A DNA stretch of 9,110 bases from Cytophagaceae bacterium (lineage in GTDB: Bacteria; Bacteroidota; Bacteroidia; Cytophagales; Spirosomataceae). The position numbers were made by a program, and so were the translations under genes. The stretch is taken from contig CANHCG010000045.1 of NCBI GenBank assembly GCA_947459055.1, positions 1 to 9,110 of the forward strand, written 5' to 3'. The number at the start of each line of letters is the position of its first letter. The stretch's first letter is position 1. Below are positions 1-7,298 of this stretch, piece by piece. The notes beneath the pieces are model-generated. The model was not told where the DNA came from and searched no databases. It saw only the letters and a list, made by a program, of their open reading frames with translations.

Positions 1-854
1 GTAATTTCAAGCAAACGTTCGGTTCCAAATTTTTCCACACAAAAAGAAGCCATTGCAGAACCATAGACAATCGCCTTACGCATATTTTCAAACGATATGT
101 CATCTGTTTTAGCCAGATAACCGATAAATCCACCTACAAACGTATCCCCTGCGCCAGTTGGGTCAAACACCTCTTCCAAAGGTAAAGCTGGACAATAAAA
201 CATATTCGATCCCTGGAACAACAAGGCTCCGTGTTCCCCCTTTTTAATAATTAAGGTTTTAGGTCCCATCTCCATAATTAATTTAGCTGCCGTGCGTAAG
301 GAATAAGTTTCGGACAATTGACGCGCCTCCTCATCATTGATGCACAAAACATCCACCATTTTCAACACCTTTTTCAAATCCTCCATAGCCACGTTCATCC
401 AAAAATTCATCGTATCCATGACGATCAATTTGGGACGTTTTTGAAGACCCTGAATCGCTTCGATTTGAACTTGGGGTGTTAAATTACCCAACATTAAATA
501 GTCACAATCCTGATACGAAGCCGGAATCTCCGGCTTGAAATCCGCTAATACATTTAAGTCGGTCACCAAGGTATCCCGAGAATTCATATTGTTATGATAT
601 TTTCCCGCCCAAAAGAATGACTTTTCACCCGTCTTGATCTGAAGACCATCTAAATTCACGCCCTTGGATGATAAAGTATCCATATACGTTTGTGGAAAAT
701 CATCGCCGACAACGGCCACCACATTCACTTTTGGCAAAAAGAAAGCAGCCGAAAGTGCAATGTAAGTACATGATCCACCAATAATTTTATCCGTCTTGCC
801 ATACGGAGTTTCAAGGGCATCGAACGCTACGGTTCCAATAGATAATAAGCTCAT
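1..854 (-). CDS. PfkB/ribokinase-family carbohydrate kinase, C-terminus cut off by window edge
   Basis: The reading frame begins at the ATG at 854-852 and stays open for 284 codons to the window edge, so about 20-30 C-terminal residues of a usual ~305-310-residue protein are missing. The PfkB family transfers the ATP gamma-phosphate to a sugar or nucleoside hydroxyl in the cytoplasm. Visible signatures are the N-terminal glycine motif IGGSCTYIA (about residues 25-33), the nucleotide-binding strand LIIKKGEHGALLF, and the family signature DPTGAGDTFVGGF from residue 231. In that signature, G234-A235-G236 form the anion hole and D237 is the expected catalytic base. The phosphorylated substrate cannot be read from sequence: ribokinase-like, fructokinase-like and adenosine-kinase-like specificities all remain possible. 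The gene lies 10 bp after the stop of the upstream GNAT gene on the same strand, with no promoter-like element or clear Shine-Dalgarno in the gap, so it is probably co-transcribed and perhaps translationally coupled. The family assignment is firm. Confidence 0.93.
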   Translation of the reverse strand, partial: MSLLSIGTVAFDALETPYGKTDKIIGGSCTYIALSAAFFLPKVNVVAVVGDDFPQTYMDTLSSKGVNLDGLQIKTGEKSFFWAGKYHNNMNSRDTLVTDLNVLADFKPEIPASYQDCDYLMLGNLTPQVQIEAIQGLQKRPKLIVMDTMNFWMNVAMEDLKKVLKMVDVLCINDEEARQLSETYSLRTAAKLIMEMGPKTLIIKKGEHGALLFQGSNMFYCPALPLEEVFDPTGAGDTFVGGFIGYLAKTDDISFENMRKAIVYGSAMASFCVEKFGTERLLEI

Positions 855-864
855 TTTAAATTAG

Positions 865-2043
865 TTAACCTACTTTAGGACAACGACTAAAGGGGGTGTT
901 TGGATTAAAAATATAACGATAAGTAATATACGTTTTGTCATTGGTTGCGCCTAATTGAGATACAAAGCGCATCATTTTGGGATTAAAGTCTCCGACCCAG
1001 TTCATGTCCATGGTCGTGTAGGGATAAAATGGATTTTCCCTGGCGGCTGTCCGGAAACGAAGCGCGATGGCGGATTCGACCCCTTTGCCTTGGTGCTCGG
1101 GAACGACCCCAAAAATCACACCACAGGTTCGGGTTAAGGCACCGCGCCATTTGAGTAATAAAAATTTAATCATACCCCAGGTGTTCAATTTCCCATTGAG
1201 GTGCTTTACAATTTGATTTAAATCGGGGATTACAATAAAAAATGCAACGGGATCACCTTGTTCTGAATAGGCAAACCATAGCAATTGTTCATCGATGATG
1301 GGTTTCATTTGCTTGACCAATTTCTGAGCTTGCTCAGAAGACATGGCTTTCACCCCAGGGAATTTAGCCCAAGCGGCATTAAAAATGAGTTTAAAATCTT
1401 CGGCATATTTGGCCAAATTCGACTTTTCAATATGTCTAAATTGATACGCCGGATTTTGAAAAATACGTTCAGCTTTTTCTTCGATAGCCTGTGTGACATT
1501 CGCACCTCGGATGGAGGAAACATAGACGTATTGTTGGAAATAATCCTTAAATCCGTAATCCTCAAAAAATGAAATGTAATAAGGTTTCGTCCAGGGCATT
1601 TTATAGGTGGGTTCGAATTCCCAACCTTTAACCATCAATCCCCAAAAGCTATCCCGCTCACCGAAATTAATCGGACCGTCCATCGCTTCTAAACCTCGAA
1701 CGCTTAGCCATTCTTTGCAGGCATTAAATAAATAGGTGGCTGCATCAAAATCCTCAATGCACTCGAAAAAACCCATGCCTCCCACGGGCATTTCGTCCTT
1801 CTTTTGGGAAGATTGCATGTAAAAGGCGGCTACTCGGCCGATTACCTCGTCGGACTCGTTTAGTAAAACCCAACGAATCGCCTCGCCATTCGCAAAATGA
1901 CCGTTTTTTTTCGGATCAAAAATAGCTTCGATATCATTGTTCAAAGGTCGAATCCAATTAGCATCCGTGGCATATAAAGCCACCGGAAATTCAAGAAACA
2001 ATTTAATTAGACCCTTATCTTTCCCTACCTCTTTTAAAAACAT
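865..2043 (-). CDS. YghO/bCerS-like GNAT-fold N-acyltransferase (possible bacterial ceramide synthase)
   Basis: This 392-residue protein has the layout of the YghO/BcerS-like family: an N-terminal GNAT-like half (about 1-175) and a C-terminal GNAT half (about 200-378). Family hallmarks are the start FPVALYATDANWIRPL (19-34), the block GPINFGERDSFWGLMVKG (123-140), and the aromatic-rich PYYISFFEDYGF region (154-165). In the C-terminal half, VPEHQGKGVESA (314-325) resembles the GNAT acyl-CoA pyrophosphate-binding loop. Length fits the family (about 380-390). From established knowledge, the characterised Caulobacter member bCerS N-acylates a sphingoid base using acyl-CoA to make ceramide; Bacteroidota commonly make sphingolipids. 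Ceramide synthase activity is therefore a reasonable inference here, but the family is broad and no serine palmitoyltransferase gene is in the window. The chosen ATG gives the expected family N-terminus and sits about 17 nt after a predicted transcription start. No signal peptide or membrane span is seen. Annotate as a GNAT acyltransferase if caution is needed. Confidence 0.85.
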   Translation of the reverse strand: MFLKEVGKDKGLIKLFLEFPVALYATDANWIRPLNNDIEAIFDPKKNGHFANGEAIRWVLLNESDEVIGRVAAFYMQSSQKKDEMPVGGMGFFECIEDFDAATYLFNACKEWLSVRGLEAMDGPINFGERDSFWGLMVKGWEFEPTYKMPWTKPYYISFFEDYGFKDYFQQYVYVSSIRGANVTQAIEEKAERIFQNPAYQFRHIEKSNLAKYAEDFKLIFNAAWAKFPGVKAMSSEQAQKLVKQMKPIIDEQLLWFAYSEQGDPVAFFIVIPDLNQIVKHLNGKLNTWGMIKFLLLKWRGALTRTCGVIFGVVPEHQGKGVESAIALRFRTAARENPFYPYTTMDMNWVGDFNPKMMRFVSQLGATNDKTYITYRYIFNPNTPFSRCPKVG

Positions 2044-2065
2044 ACATGCAAAAACGATGGACCCA

Positions 2066-2095
2066 CAAAGATACGTTTTTTTTCTAGGTACTAAA
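2066..2095 (-). promoter_or_regulatory. Bacteroidota-type promoter for the GNAT-kinase operon
   Basis: Read on the minus strand, TATCTTTG (2073-2066) is a perfect match to the Bacteroidota -7 consensus TAnnTTTG. The expected -33 TTG is only TTT (2095-2093), with a 19-bp spacer that includes an A8 tract (2083-2076). Transcription would start near 2059, giving a short leader of about 16 nt before the ATG at 2043. The call rests on the -7 match and its location. Confidence 0.6.
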
Positions 2096-2106
2096 TCAGA
2101 ATAGAC

Positions 2107-2137
2107 TTGGTGAATTAAAAGAATCGCAGTAATTTTA
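2107..2137 (+). promoter_or_regulatory. Bacteroidota-type promoter for the cysS-rhomboid operon
   Basis: TTG at 2107-2109 is followed after 20 bp by TAATTTTA at 2130-2137, which matches the TAnnTTTG -7 consensus except for the final base. Transcription would start near 2143-2145, leaving a leader of about 32-34 nt before the cysS ATG. It faces away from the minus-strand promoter in the same 133-bp gap. The region is AT-rich, so a chance match is possible. Confidence 0.45.
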
Positions 2138-2176
2138 ATTCTTTATTAAACCTTAGCGAAGGAAAGAAAGCATACC

Positions 2177-3667
2177 ATGCAGCCCTTAAAAATATATAAT
2201 ACACTTAGTCGAGAAAAAGAAATTTTTAAGCCCTTGCATGCCCCTTTGGTAGGCTTATATGTTTGTGGCCCGACGGTGTATAATTTTGTTCATTTGGGCA
2301 ACTTAAGAACCTTCACTTCATTTGATATTTTACATCGTTACTTACGCCATATTGGATATAAAGTTCGCTATGTACGTAATATTACGGATGTGGGCCATTT
2401 GGTGGGAGACGGAGATGAAGGAGAGGATAAAATTGGCAAGATGGCCAAATTGGAGAAGTTGGAACCCATGGAAATCGTACATCGATATACACAAGATTTT
2501 CATGAGGTATTGGCTACGTTTAATTTATTACCTCCGAGTATCGAACCGACAGCCACGGGTCATATTGTCGAACAAATAGAAACGACTAAAAACCTATTGG
2601 ACAAAGGCCTCGCCTATGAATCGAATGGATCTATTTATTTCGATATTGAAGCATACAATAAACAAGGAGGCGATTATGGTAAATTATCAGGCCGAGTGCT
2701 GGATGATTTATTGACGGAAACTCGGGATTTGGACGGGGTGGGCGAAAAGCGAAGTCCTTTGGATTTTGCGTTGTGGAAAAAAGCTTCTCCGGAACATATT
2801 ATGCGTTGGCCATCTCCCTGGGGCGATGGTTTTCCAGGCTGGCATTTAGAATGTACTTGTATGAGTCACAAGTATTTAGGTGATACCTTCGATATTCATG
2901 GCGGGGGGATGGATTTAAAATTCCCACATCATGAATGTGAAATTGCACAGGCCAAAGCAGCGTATGGGCAGGCCCCGGTACGCTATTGGATGCACACGAA
3001 TATGTTGACCGTCAATGGTCAAAAAATGAGTAAATCCTTAGGCAATTCTTTCCTACCGAATGAATTAATTAGCGGTAATCACCCCTTGTTAGAACAGGCC
3101 TACAGTCCGATGACCGTTCGCTTTTTCATGTTGCAATCGCAATACCGAAGTACGCTTGACTTTTCCAATGACGCGCTCAAAGCTGCTCAAAAAGGCTATA
3201 AACGTATTGCGAATGGGATGCGGAATATTAAACGGATGCAATATCCGGTAGGAAGCGTGAGCCAACCAGACGAAAAGCAAAGAGCAGAAATTCAAGCGGC
3301 TATTCAAGGTTGTTACGATGGAATGAACGACGATTTGAATACTGCCGTAACAATTGCCCACTTATTTACGTTATTGAAGAAGATTAATCAATTGTATACG
3401 GGAAGCCTTTCGTTTGATCAATTGGGCGAGGAAACATTTAATTCCTTAAAATCAACGTATTTGACGATATTAGAAGAGGTTTTAGGTATTCGATTGGAAT
3501 TACCCGAAAATTGGGAATCCTTAACCGAGGGCTTATTGAATTTATATAAAGGCTTTAAAGAAGCACGAAAATACGACAAAGTGGATGAGATTCGCGCGAC
3601 CTTTAAATCCATGGGATTATTAATTAAGGACATGAAAGACTCCATTGATTGGGGATTTGAGGAATAA
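2177..3667 (+). CDS. cysS: Cysteine--tRNA ligase (class I cysteinyl-tRNA synthetase)
   Basis: The enzyme activates cysteine with ATP and attaches it to tRNA-Cys in the cytoplasm. The 496-residue protein has the class I signatures HLGN (39-42, the HIGH motif) and KMSKS (283-287). By alignment with the known E. coli zinc ligands, C30 (in YVCGPTVYN), C226 (in [10 protein letters not shown]), H251 and E255 (in PHHECEIAQ) should hold the zinc that selects cysteine. All four are present, so the enzyme looks active. The catalytic Rossmann domain covers roughly residues 20-330; the rest corresponds to the DALR and anticodon-binding region. It is about 35 residues longer than the E. coli enzyme, as often seen in Bacteroidota. 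The start is supported by AAGGA at 2159-2163, although the 13-nt spacing is long. It is first in a probable operon with two rhomboid genes, the first starting 3 bp after its stop. Confidence 0.98.
   Translation: MQPLKIYNTLSREKEIFKPLHAPLVGLYVCGPTVYNFVHLGNLRTFTSFDILHRYLRHIGYKVRYVRNITDVGHLVGDGDEGEDKIGKMAKLEKLEPMEIVHRYTQDFHEVLATFNLLPPSIEPTATGHIVEQIETTKNLLDKGLAYESNGSIYFDIEAYNKQGGDYGKLSGRVLDDLLTETRDLDGVGEKRSPLDFALWKKASPEHIMRWPSPWGDGFPGWHLECTCMSHKYLGDTFDIHGGGMDLKFPHHECEIAQAKAAYGQAPVRYWMHTNMLTVNGQKMSKSLGNSFLPNELISGNHPLLEQAYSPMTVRFFMLQSQYRSTLDFSNDALKAAQKGYKRIANGMRNIKRMQYPVGSVSQPDEKQRAEIQAAIQGCYDGMNDDLNTAVTIAHLFTLLKKINQLYTGSLSFDQLGEETFNSLKSTYLTILEEVLGIRLELPENWESLTEGLLNLYKGFKEARKYDKVDEIRATFKSMGLLIKDMKDSIDWGFEE
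3659..3663 (+). promoter_or_regulatory. Shine-Dalgarno GAGGA for the first rhomboid gene, inside the cysS end
   Basis: GAGGA lies 7 nt before the ATG at 3671 and overlaps the last codons of cysS, which stops at 3667. It is the best-spaced Shine-Dalgarno in this window, where most starts have none. The overlap suggests translation of the rhomboid gene is coupled to cysS. The same bases encode the last residues of CysS, so coincidence is possible. Confidence 0.55.
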
Positions 3668-3670
3668 GCT

Positions 3671-4408
3671 ATGTTTAGAAATTTAACACCCACCGTACGT
3701 AATTTAATTTTGGTTAATGTGGCCATGTTTATTGGCAGTGGCCTTTTTCCGAAAGAGTACCTTTCGCTTCATTATTTTCAGGCCAAAGATTTTCATGTAT
3801 TTCAGTTCATTACCTACATGTTTATTCATGGAAGCTTTTTGCATTTACTAAGCAATATGTTTGGGCTTTATATGTTTGGATCTTTATTGGAACGCATTTG
3901 GGGAGCCCAACGATTTCTTTTCTTCTATTTTTTCTGTGGGATAGGTGCGGGTTTATTGTACATGGGGATTCAACATTTTATTGATTTGGCGGATATTCGT
4001 CGGGCGACCGAACTCGTTTTATCGAATCCAAATTCTTTCAACATGATGGATTACATGCAACATTACAGCGCCATTAGCCCTCCAGTGGATGGTGGTAATA
4101 TTGAATGGGTGCGGGCGAATTATCAGGAATACATTGGTCGGCAAATCGTTGCCGGCGCCTCAGGTTCCATCTTCGGAATTATCATGGCTTTTGGGTATTT
4201 ATTCCCTAATTCGGAATTATTTATTTTTCCTTTTCCCATCCCTATCAAGGCTAAATATTTGGTAAGCTTTTACGGTTTATATGAAATGTATCAAGGTATA
4301 CAGCAACAATCAGGCGATAATGTCGCGCATTTTGCGCACATTGGCGGAATGATTTTCGCTGTCATATTATTGAAATTTTGGGGTACTAAACGGAATAATT
4401 TTTATTGA
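3671..4408 (+). CDS. Rhomboid-family intramembrane serine protease (first of a tandem pair)
   Basis: This 245-residue, six-helix-type membrane protein should cleave substrate transmembrane segments within the inner membrane. The catalytic dyad is complete: S164 in GASGS (162-166) and H223 in AHIGGM (222-227). The oxyanion and loop motif H-x4-H-x3-N is also present as H53, H58 and N62, matching H145, H150 and N154 of E. coli GlpG. Hydrophobic segments are clear at about 11-27, 47-70, 81-103, 159-178, 190-210 and 220-238. An unusual feature is a polar stretch of about 50 residues (105-157) between the third helix and the serine helix, predicted on the periplasmic side. There is no cytosolic domain beyond a short basic tail. 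The gene begins 3 bp after cysS behind a good Shine-Dalgarno, and ends one base before the second rhomboid gene. Substrates are not deducible from sequence. Confidence 0.95.
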   Translation: MFRNLTPTVRNLILVNVAMFIGSGLFPKEYLSLHYFQAKDFHVFQFITYMFIHGSFLHLLSNMFGLYMFGSLLERIWGAQRFLFFYFFCGIGAGLLYMGIQHFIDLADIRRATELVLSNPNSFNMMDYMQHYSAISPPVDGGNIEWVRANYQEYIGRQIVAGASGSIFGIIMAFGYLFPNSELFIFPFPIPIKAKYLVSFYGLYEMYQGIQQQSGDNVAHFAHIGGMIFAVILLKFWGTKRNNFY

Positions 4409-4409
4409 A

Positions 4410-5276
4410 ATGCAAAGTATTTGGCAGGACATCCGATTGATTTTCAGCAGATCTAACCAAGGTTTGATGCGGATTATCGTGGCCAATATTGCTGTTTTCC
4501 TCGTCCTTATGACGACGAAAGTCATTCTTTTATTAGCGAATCAAGGTCCAATATTCGAGTCACTTTTAGAACATGTGACGCTTTCCTCCCAATCCAAAAT
4601 TGTATTGATGGAACCCTGGACGGTCATCAGCTATTTTTTCGTCCATGTAGAGGTATTTCATTTGCTGTTCAATATGCTTTTTTTATATTGGTTTGGGTCC
4701 ATCATTCAGGACTTTATCGGTACGCAGCGAATTGTAAACCTATATTTTTGGGGTGGTATCGCAGGGGCAATTGCCTATTTGTTAATGGTTAATAATTTTG
4801 CCTATTTCATTCAAAAAGGCCCCACTTTTTTGAACGGCGCATCTGCTAGTGTATTTGCCATCGTAGTTGCTGCCGCAACCATCAAACCGAGTTACCGCGT
4901 CCATCTCTTTTTATTTGGAGATGTTCAAATCAAATACATTTCGGCCTTTTACGTGATTTGGTCATTTATTGAGACGACTGGCTCTAATGCAGGAGGAAAT
5001 ATCGCCCACTTAGGCGGGGCATTGATGGGATTTATGTATGGCTATTTCCTCAATAAACCAGAGAAAAAACAGGTGTTTAAAAGAGAAGAAAAAGTCTTCT
5101 CTGTCGTCCATGTGGCGCAAAAGAAAGTGCAAGAATTAACCGCAGACCCCGAAAAAGAAGATGTGGTCGAAGAAGAATTGAATCAAATTTTAGATAAAAT
5201 TTCAACATCTGGATACGATAGTTTATCCAAATATGAAAAAAGAAGATTGTTCAAGGCTAGTCAAAAAAATGACTAA
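4410..5276 (+). CDS. Second rhomboid-family protease, GASA serine motif, C-terminal cytosolic tail
   Basis: This 288-residue membrane protein is a distant paralogue of its neighbour, not a recent copy. The core residues are retained: H79, H84 and N88 in the H-x4-H-x3-N motif, S145 as nucleophile, and H200 in AHLGGA. The serine motif reads GASA (143-146), so the glycine after the serine in the usual GxSG is alanine. The loop before the serine helix is short, unlike the 50-residue insertion in the first rhomboid. After the last helix (about 198-214) comes a charged tail. Its end (about 253-288, EEELNQILDKISTSGYDSLS and on) resembles the small C-terminal domain (DUF6576-like) known on Bacteroidota rhomboids; this is recognised by eye only. 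The start follows the previous stop by one base (TGAAATG) without a Shine-Dalgarno, so translation is probably coupled. Proteolytic activity is likely but less certain than for the first protein. Confidence 0.92.
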   Translation: MQSIWQDIRLIFSRSNQGLMRIIVANIAVFLVLMTTKVILLLANQGPIFESLLEHVTLSSQSKIVLMEPWTVISYFFVHVEVFHLLFNMLFLYWFGSIIQDFIGTQRIVNLYFWGGIAGAIAYLLMVNNFAYFIQKGPTFLNGASASVFAIVVAAATIKPSYRVHLFLFGDVQIKYISAFYVIWSFIETTGSNAGGNIAHLGGALMGFMYGYFLNKPEKKQVFKREEKVFSVVHVAQKKVQELTADPEKEDVVEEELNQILDKISTSGYDSLSKYEKRRLFKASQKND

Positions 5277-5292
5277 GGCATGAAAACATTTA

Positions 5293-5300
5293 TACCTTTG
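5293..5300 (+). promoter_or_regulatory. Putative -7 promoter element upstream of dxs
   Basis: TACCTTTG is a perfect match to the Bacteroidota -7 consensus TAnnTTTG in the 65-bp gap before dxs. No TTG is found about 19-23 bp upstream, so the -33 half is missing or weak. Predicted transcription would start near 5306, with a leader of about 36 nt. It implies dxs can be expressed apart from the cysS-rhomboid transcript. Confidence 0.5.
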
Positions 5301-5341
5301 TTTAGTTTTTAAAAAACCACCCGAACGAATTAAACTTATTT

Positions 5342-7285
5342 ATGCAATTTCCAGCAGGACCTTTATTGAGCAAAATTGAATCCCCCGCGGATTTGCGAAA
5401 GCTCGCTCCTGCGCAATTAACCCAAGTTTGTGAGGAATTGCGTCAATTTATCATCGATCATGTTTCGGTCAATGGTGGACATTTTGGGGCTTCATTGGGC
5501 GTTACTGAATTGACGGTTGCTTTACATTATGTCTTTAACACCCCAGAAGACCAATTGGTCTGGGACGTAGGGCATCAAGCCTATGGACATAAAATTTTAA
5601 CGGGCCGTAGGGATGTTTTTCATACGAATCGGCTGTTAGGTGGAATCAGTGGTTTCCCAAAACGTTCGGAAAGCGAATATGATACCTTTGGCGTGGGCCA
5701 CTCGTCCACGTCCATTTCGGCTGCACTAGGTATGGCGGTGGCTTCTCGCTATAAAAAAGAATTGCACAAACAGCACATTGCAGTGATAGGTGATGGTTCG
5801 ATGACAGCGGGAATGGCTTTTGAGGCGATGAATCATGCGGGAGATATTCCGAATAACATGCTAATTATTTTAAATGATAATTGCATGGCGATCGACCCGA
5901 ATGTGGGCGCCCTCAAAGAATATCTAACGGACATTACAACCTCTCATACCTACAATAAGGTGAAGGATGATGTATGGAATTTATTGGGTAAAATGTCAAA
6001 ATTTGGGAAGTCCGCCCAAGAAATCGTTTCAAAAATCGAAAACGGCCTAAAAGCTACTTTATTAAATCAAAGCAATTTATTTGAGTCATTAAATTTACGC
6101 TATTTTGGCCCGATTGACGGCCACGATGTGGGTTATTTGACTACCGTTTTAAATGATTTAAAGGATATTCCGGGTCCTAAAATTTTGCATTGTATTACCA
6201 CCAAAGGGAAAGGGTATTCTTTAGCCGAAAAAGATCAAACTTTATGGCATGCGCCAGGAAAATTCGATAAAATCACGGGGGAAATCCATAAAACGACTTA
6301 TGACAATCCGCAGCCGCCAAAATACCAAGAAGTATTTGGCCATAGTTTATTAGAATTAGCCGAGCAAAATCCAAAAATCATGGGAATTACTCCCGCGATG
6401 CCATCGGGCTCCTCGATGAACATCATGATGCGGGCCATGCCGGATCGAGCTTTCGATGTAGGAATTGCAGAACAACATGCGGTCACTTTCTCCGCAGGAT
6501 TGGCTACGCAGGGCCTGACTGTTTTTTGTAATATTTATAGTTCCTTCATGCAACGAGGCTATGACCAAGTCATCCATGATGTATGTCTTCAAAAAATTCC
6601 AGTCATTTTTTGTTTGGACCGAGCAGGATTGGCAGGGGCGGATGGTCCAACGCACCATGGAGCCTATGATATAGCCTTCATGCGTTGCATTCCAAATATG
6701 ATTGTGGCCGCGCCAAGAAACGAACAAGAATTACGCAACATGATGTATACCGCTTCGTTAGATACCTTCAAGGACTTCCAACAAGCCATGACCATTCGCT
6801 ATCCAAGAGGTCAGGGAGTGATGCCCGCTTGGCGTACAAATTTTGAAAAAATCGAAATTGGGACCGGAATTGAACTGATTTCAGGGACTGATGTGGCTAT
6901 TTTAACCATTGGTCATATCGGAAATGAGGCGATTGAGGCGGTGGAAGAAGCGAATAAAAAAGGGGTCCAACCGGCACTTTTTGACATGCGATTCGTAAAG
7001 CCATTGGACGAAAATCTATTGCATCATATATTTGCTAACTTCAAAACACTCATCACCGTAGAAGACGGAGCGATTCAAGGGGGATTTGGATCTGCCATTG
7101 TCGAATTCATGGTCGACCATCATTATTCAGCTAAAGTAATTCGCTTAGGCATTCCCGATCAAATCATTGAACATGGTGAACAAAAAGAGCTCTATGAACA
7201 ATGTGGGATTGATTCTAAATCCATTTTAAATAAAATTTTGGCCCAATATCCTGCCAAAGCGAAGGTCCTTAAGTCAATTTCATAG
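5342..7285 (+). CDS. dxs: 1-deoxy-D-xylulose-5-phosphate synthase
   Basis: Dxs condenses pyruvate with glyceraldehyde 3-phosphate, using thiamine diphosphate and releasing CO2, to give DXP. This is the first step of the MEP isoprenoid pathway, and DXP also feeds thiamine and, in some bacteria, pyridoxal synthesis. The 647-residue length fits the family (620-650). Visible signatures are GGHFGASLGVTELTVALH (H47), DVGHQAYGHKILTGRRD (H78, H83), the thiamine diphosphate/Mg motif starting GDGS (150-153) and ending at NDN (178-180), and DVGIAEQHAV with the catalytic glutamate E377. HHGAYDIAFMRCIPNM in the pyrimidine-binding domain and EDGAIQGGFGSA in the C-terminal transketolase domain are also present. 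No key residue is missing. The ATG at 5342 has no Shine-Dalgarno but an A/T-rich leader, and it gives the expected N-terminus. It lies 65 bp after the rhomboid pair with its own -7 element and 75 bp before typA. Confidence 0.98.
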   Translation: MQFPAGPLLSKIESPADLRKLAPAQLTQVCEELRQFIIDHVSVNGGHFGASLGVTELTVALHYVFNTPEDQLVWDVGHQAYGHKILTGRRDVFHTNRLLGGISGFPKRSESEYDTFGVGHSSTSISAALGMAVASRYKKELHKQHIAVIGDGSMTAGMAFEAMNHAGDIPNNMLIILNDNCMAIDPNVGALKEYLTDITTSHTYNKVKDDVWNLLGKMSKFGKSAQEIVSKIENGLKATLLNQSNLFESLNLRYFGPIDGHDVGYLTTVLNDLKDIPGPKILHCITTKGKGYSLAEKDQTLWHAPGKFDKITGEIHKTTYDNPQPPKYQEVFGHSLLELAEQNPKIMGITPAMPSGSSMNIMMRAMPDRAFDVGIAEQHAVTFSAGLATQGLTVFCNIYSSFMQRGYDQVIHDVCLQKIPVIFCLDRAGLAGADGPTHHGAYDIAFMRCIPNMIVAAPRNEQELRNMMYTASLDTFKDFQQAMTIRYPRGQGVMPAWRTNFEKIEIGTGIELISGTDVAILTIGHIGNEAIEAVEEANKKGVQPALFDMRFVKPLDENLLHHIFANFKTLITVEDGAIQGGFGSAIVEFMVDHHYSAKVIRLGIPDQIIEHGEQKELYEQCGIDSKSILNKILAQYPAKAKVLKSIS

Positions 7286-7298
7286 AATACTATTCGAA

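Noticed and set aside
1285..1572. A 95-codon plus-strand open frame antisense to the GNAT gene
   Set aside because: The minus-strand GNAT protein matches a known family across this interval, and the plus-strand product resembles nothing and has no start signals.
2852..2941. Extra cysteines (C228 and C254) near the CysS zinc ligands, considered as an altered metal site
   Set aside because: The four usual ligands C30, C226, H251 and E255 are all present, and as I recall HHECEIAQ is common in Bacteroidota CysS, so this is lineage variation.
3089..3726. Two minus-strand open frames (90 and 102 codons) across cysS and the start of the first rhomboid
   Set aside because: They are antisense to conserved protein sequence and one runs across a gene boundary; no supporting signals.
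5305..5317. GTTTTTAAAAAAC inverted repeat between the second rhomboid and dxs, considered as a terminator
   Set aside because: It is all A/T apart from the ends, has no room for a loop and would make a very weak hairpin; it also sits downstream of the probable dxs -7 element.
6356..6727. A 123-codon open frame on the minus strand inside dxs
   Set aside because: It lies wholly antisense to strongly conserved Dxs sequence, has no recognisable domain and no promoter or ribosome binding site; it is a shadow of the dxs codons.
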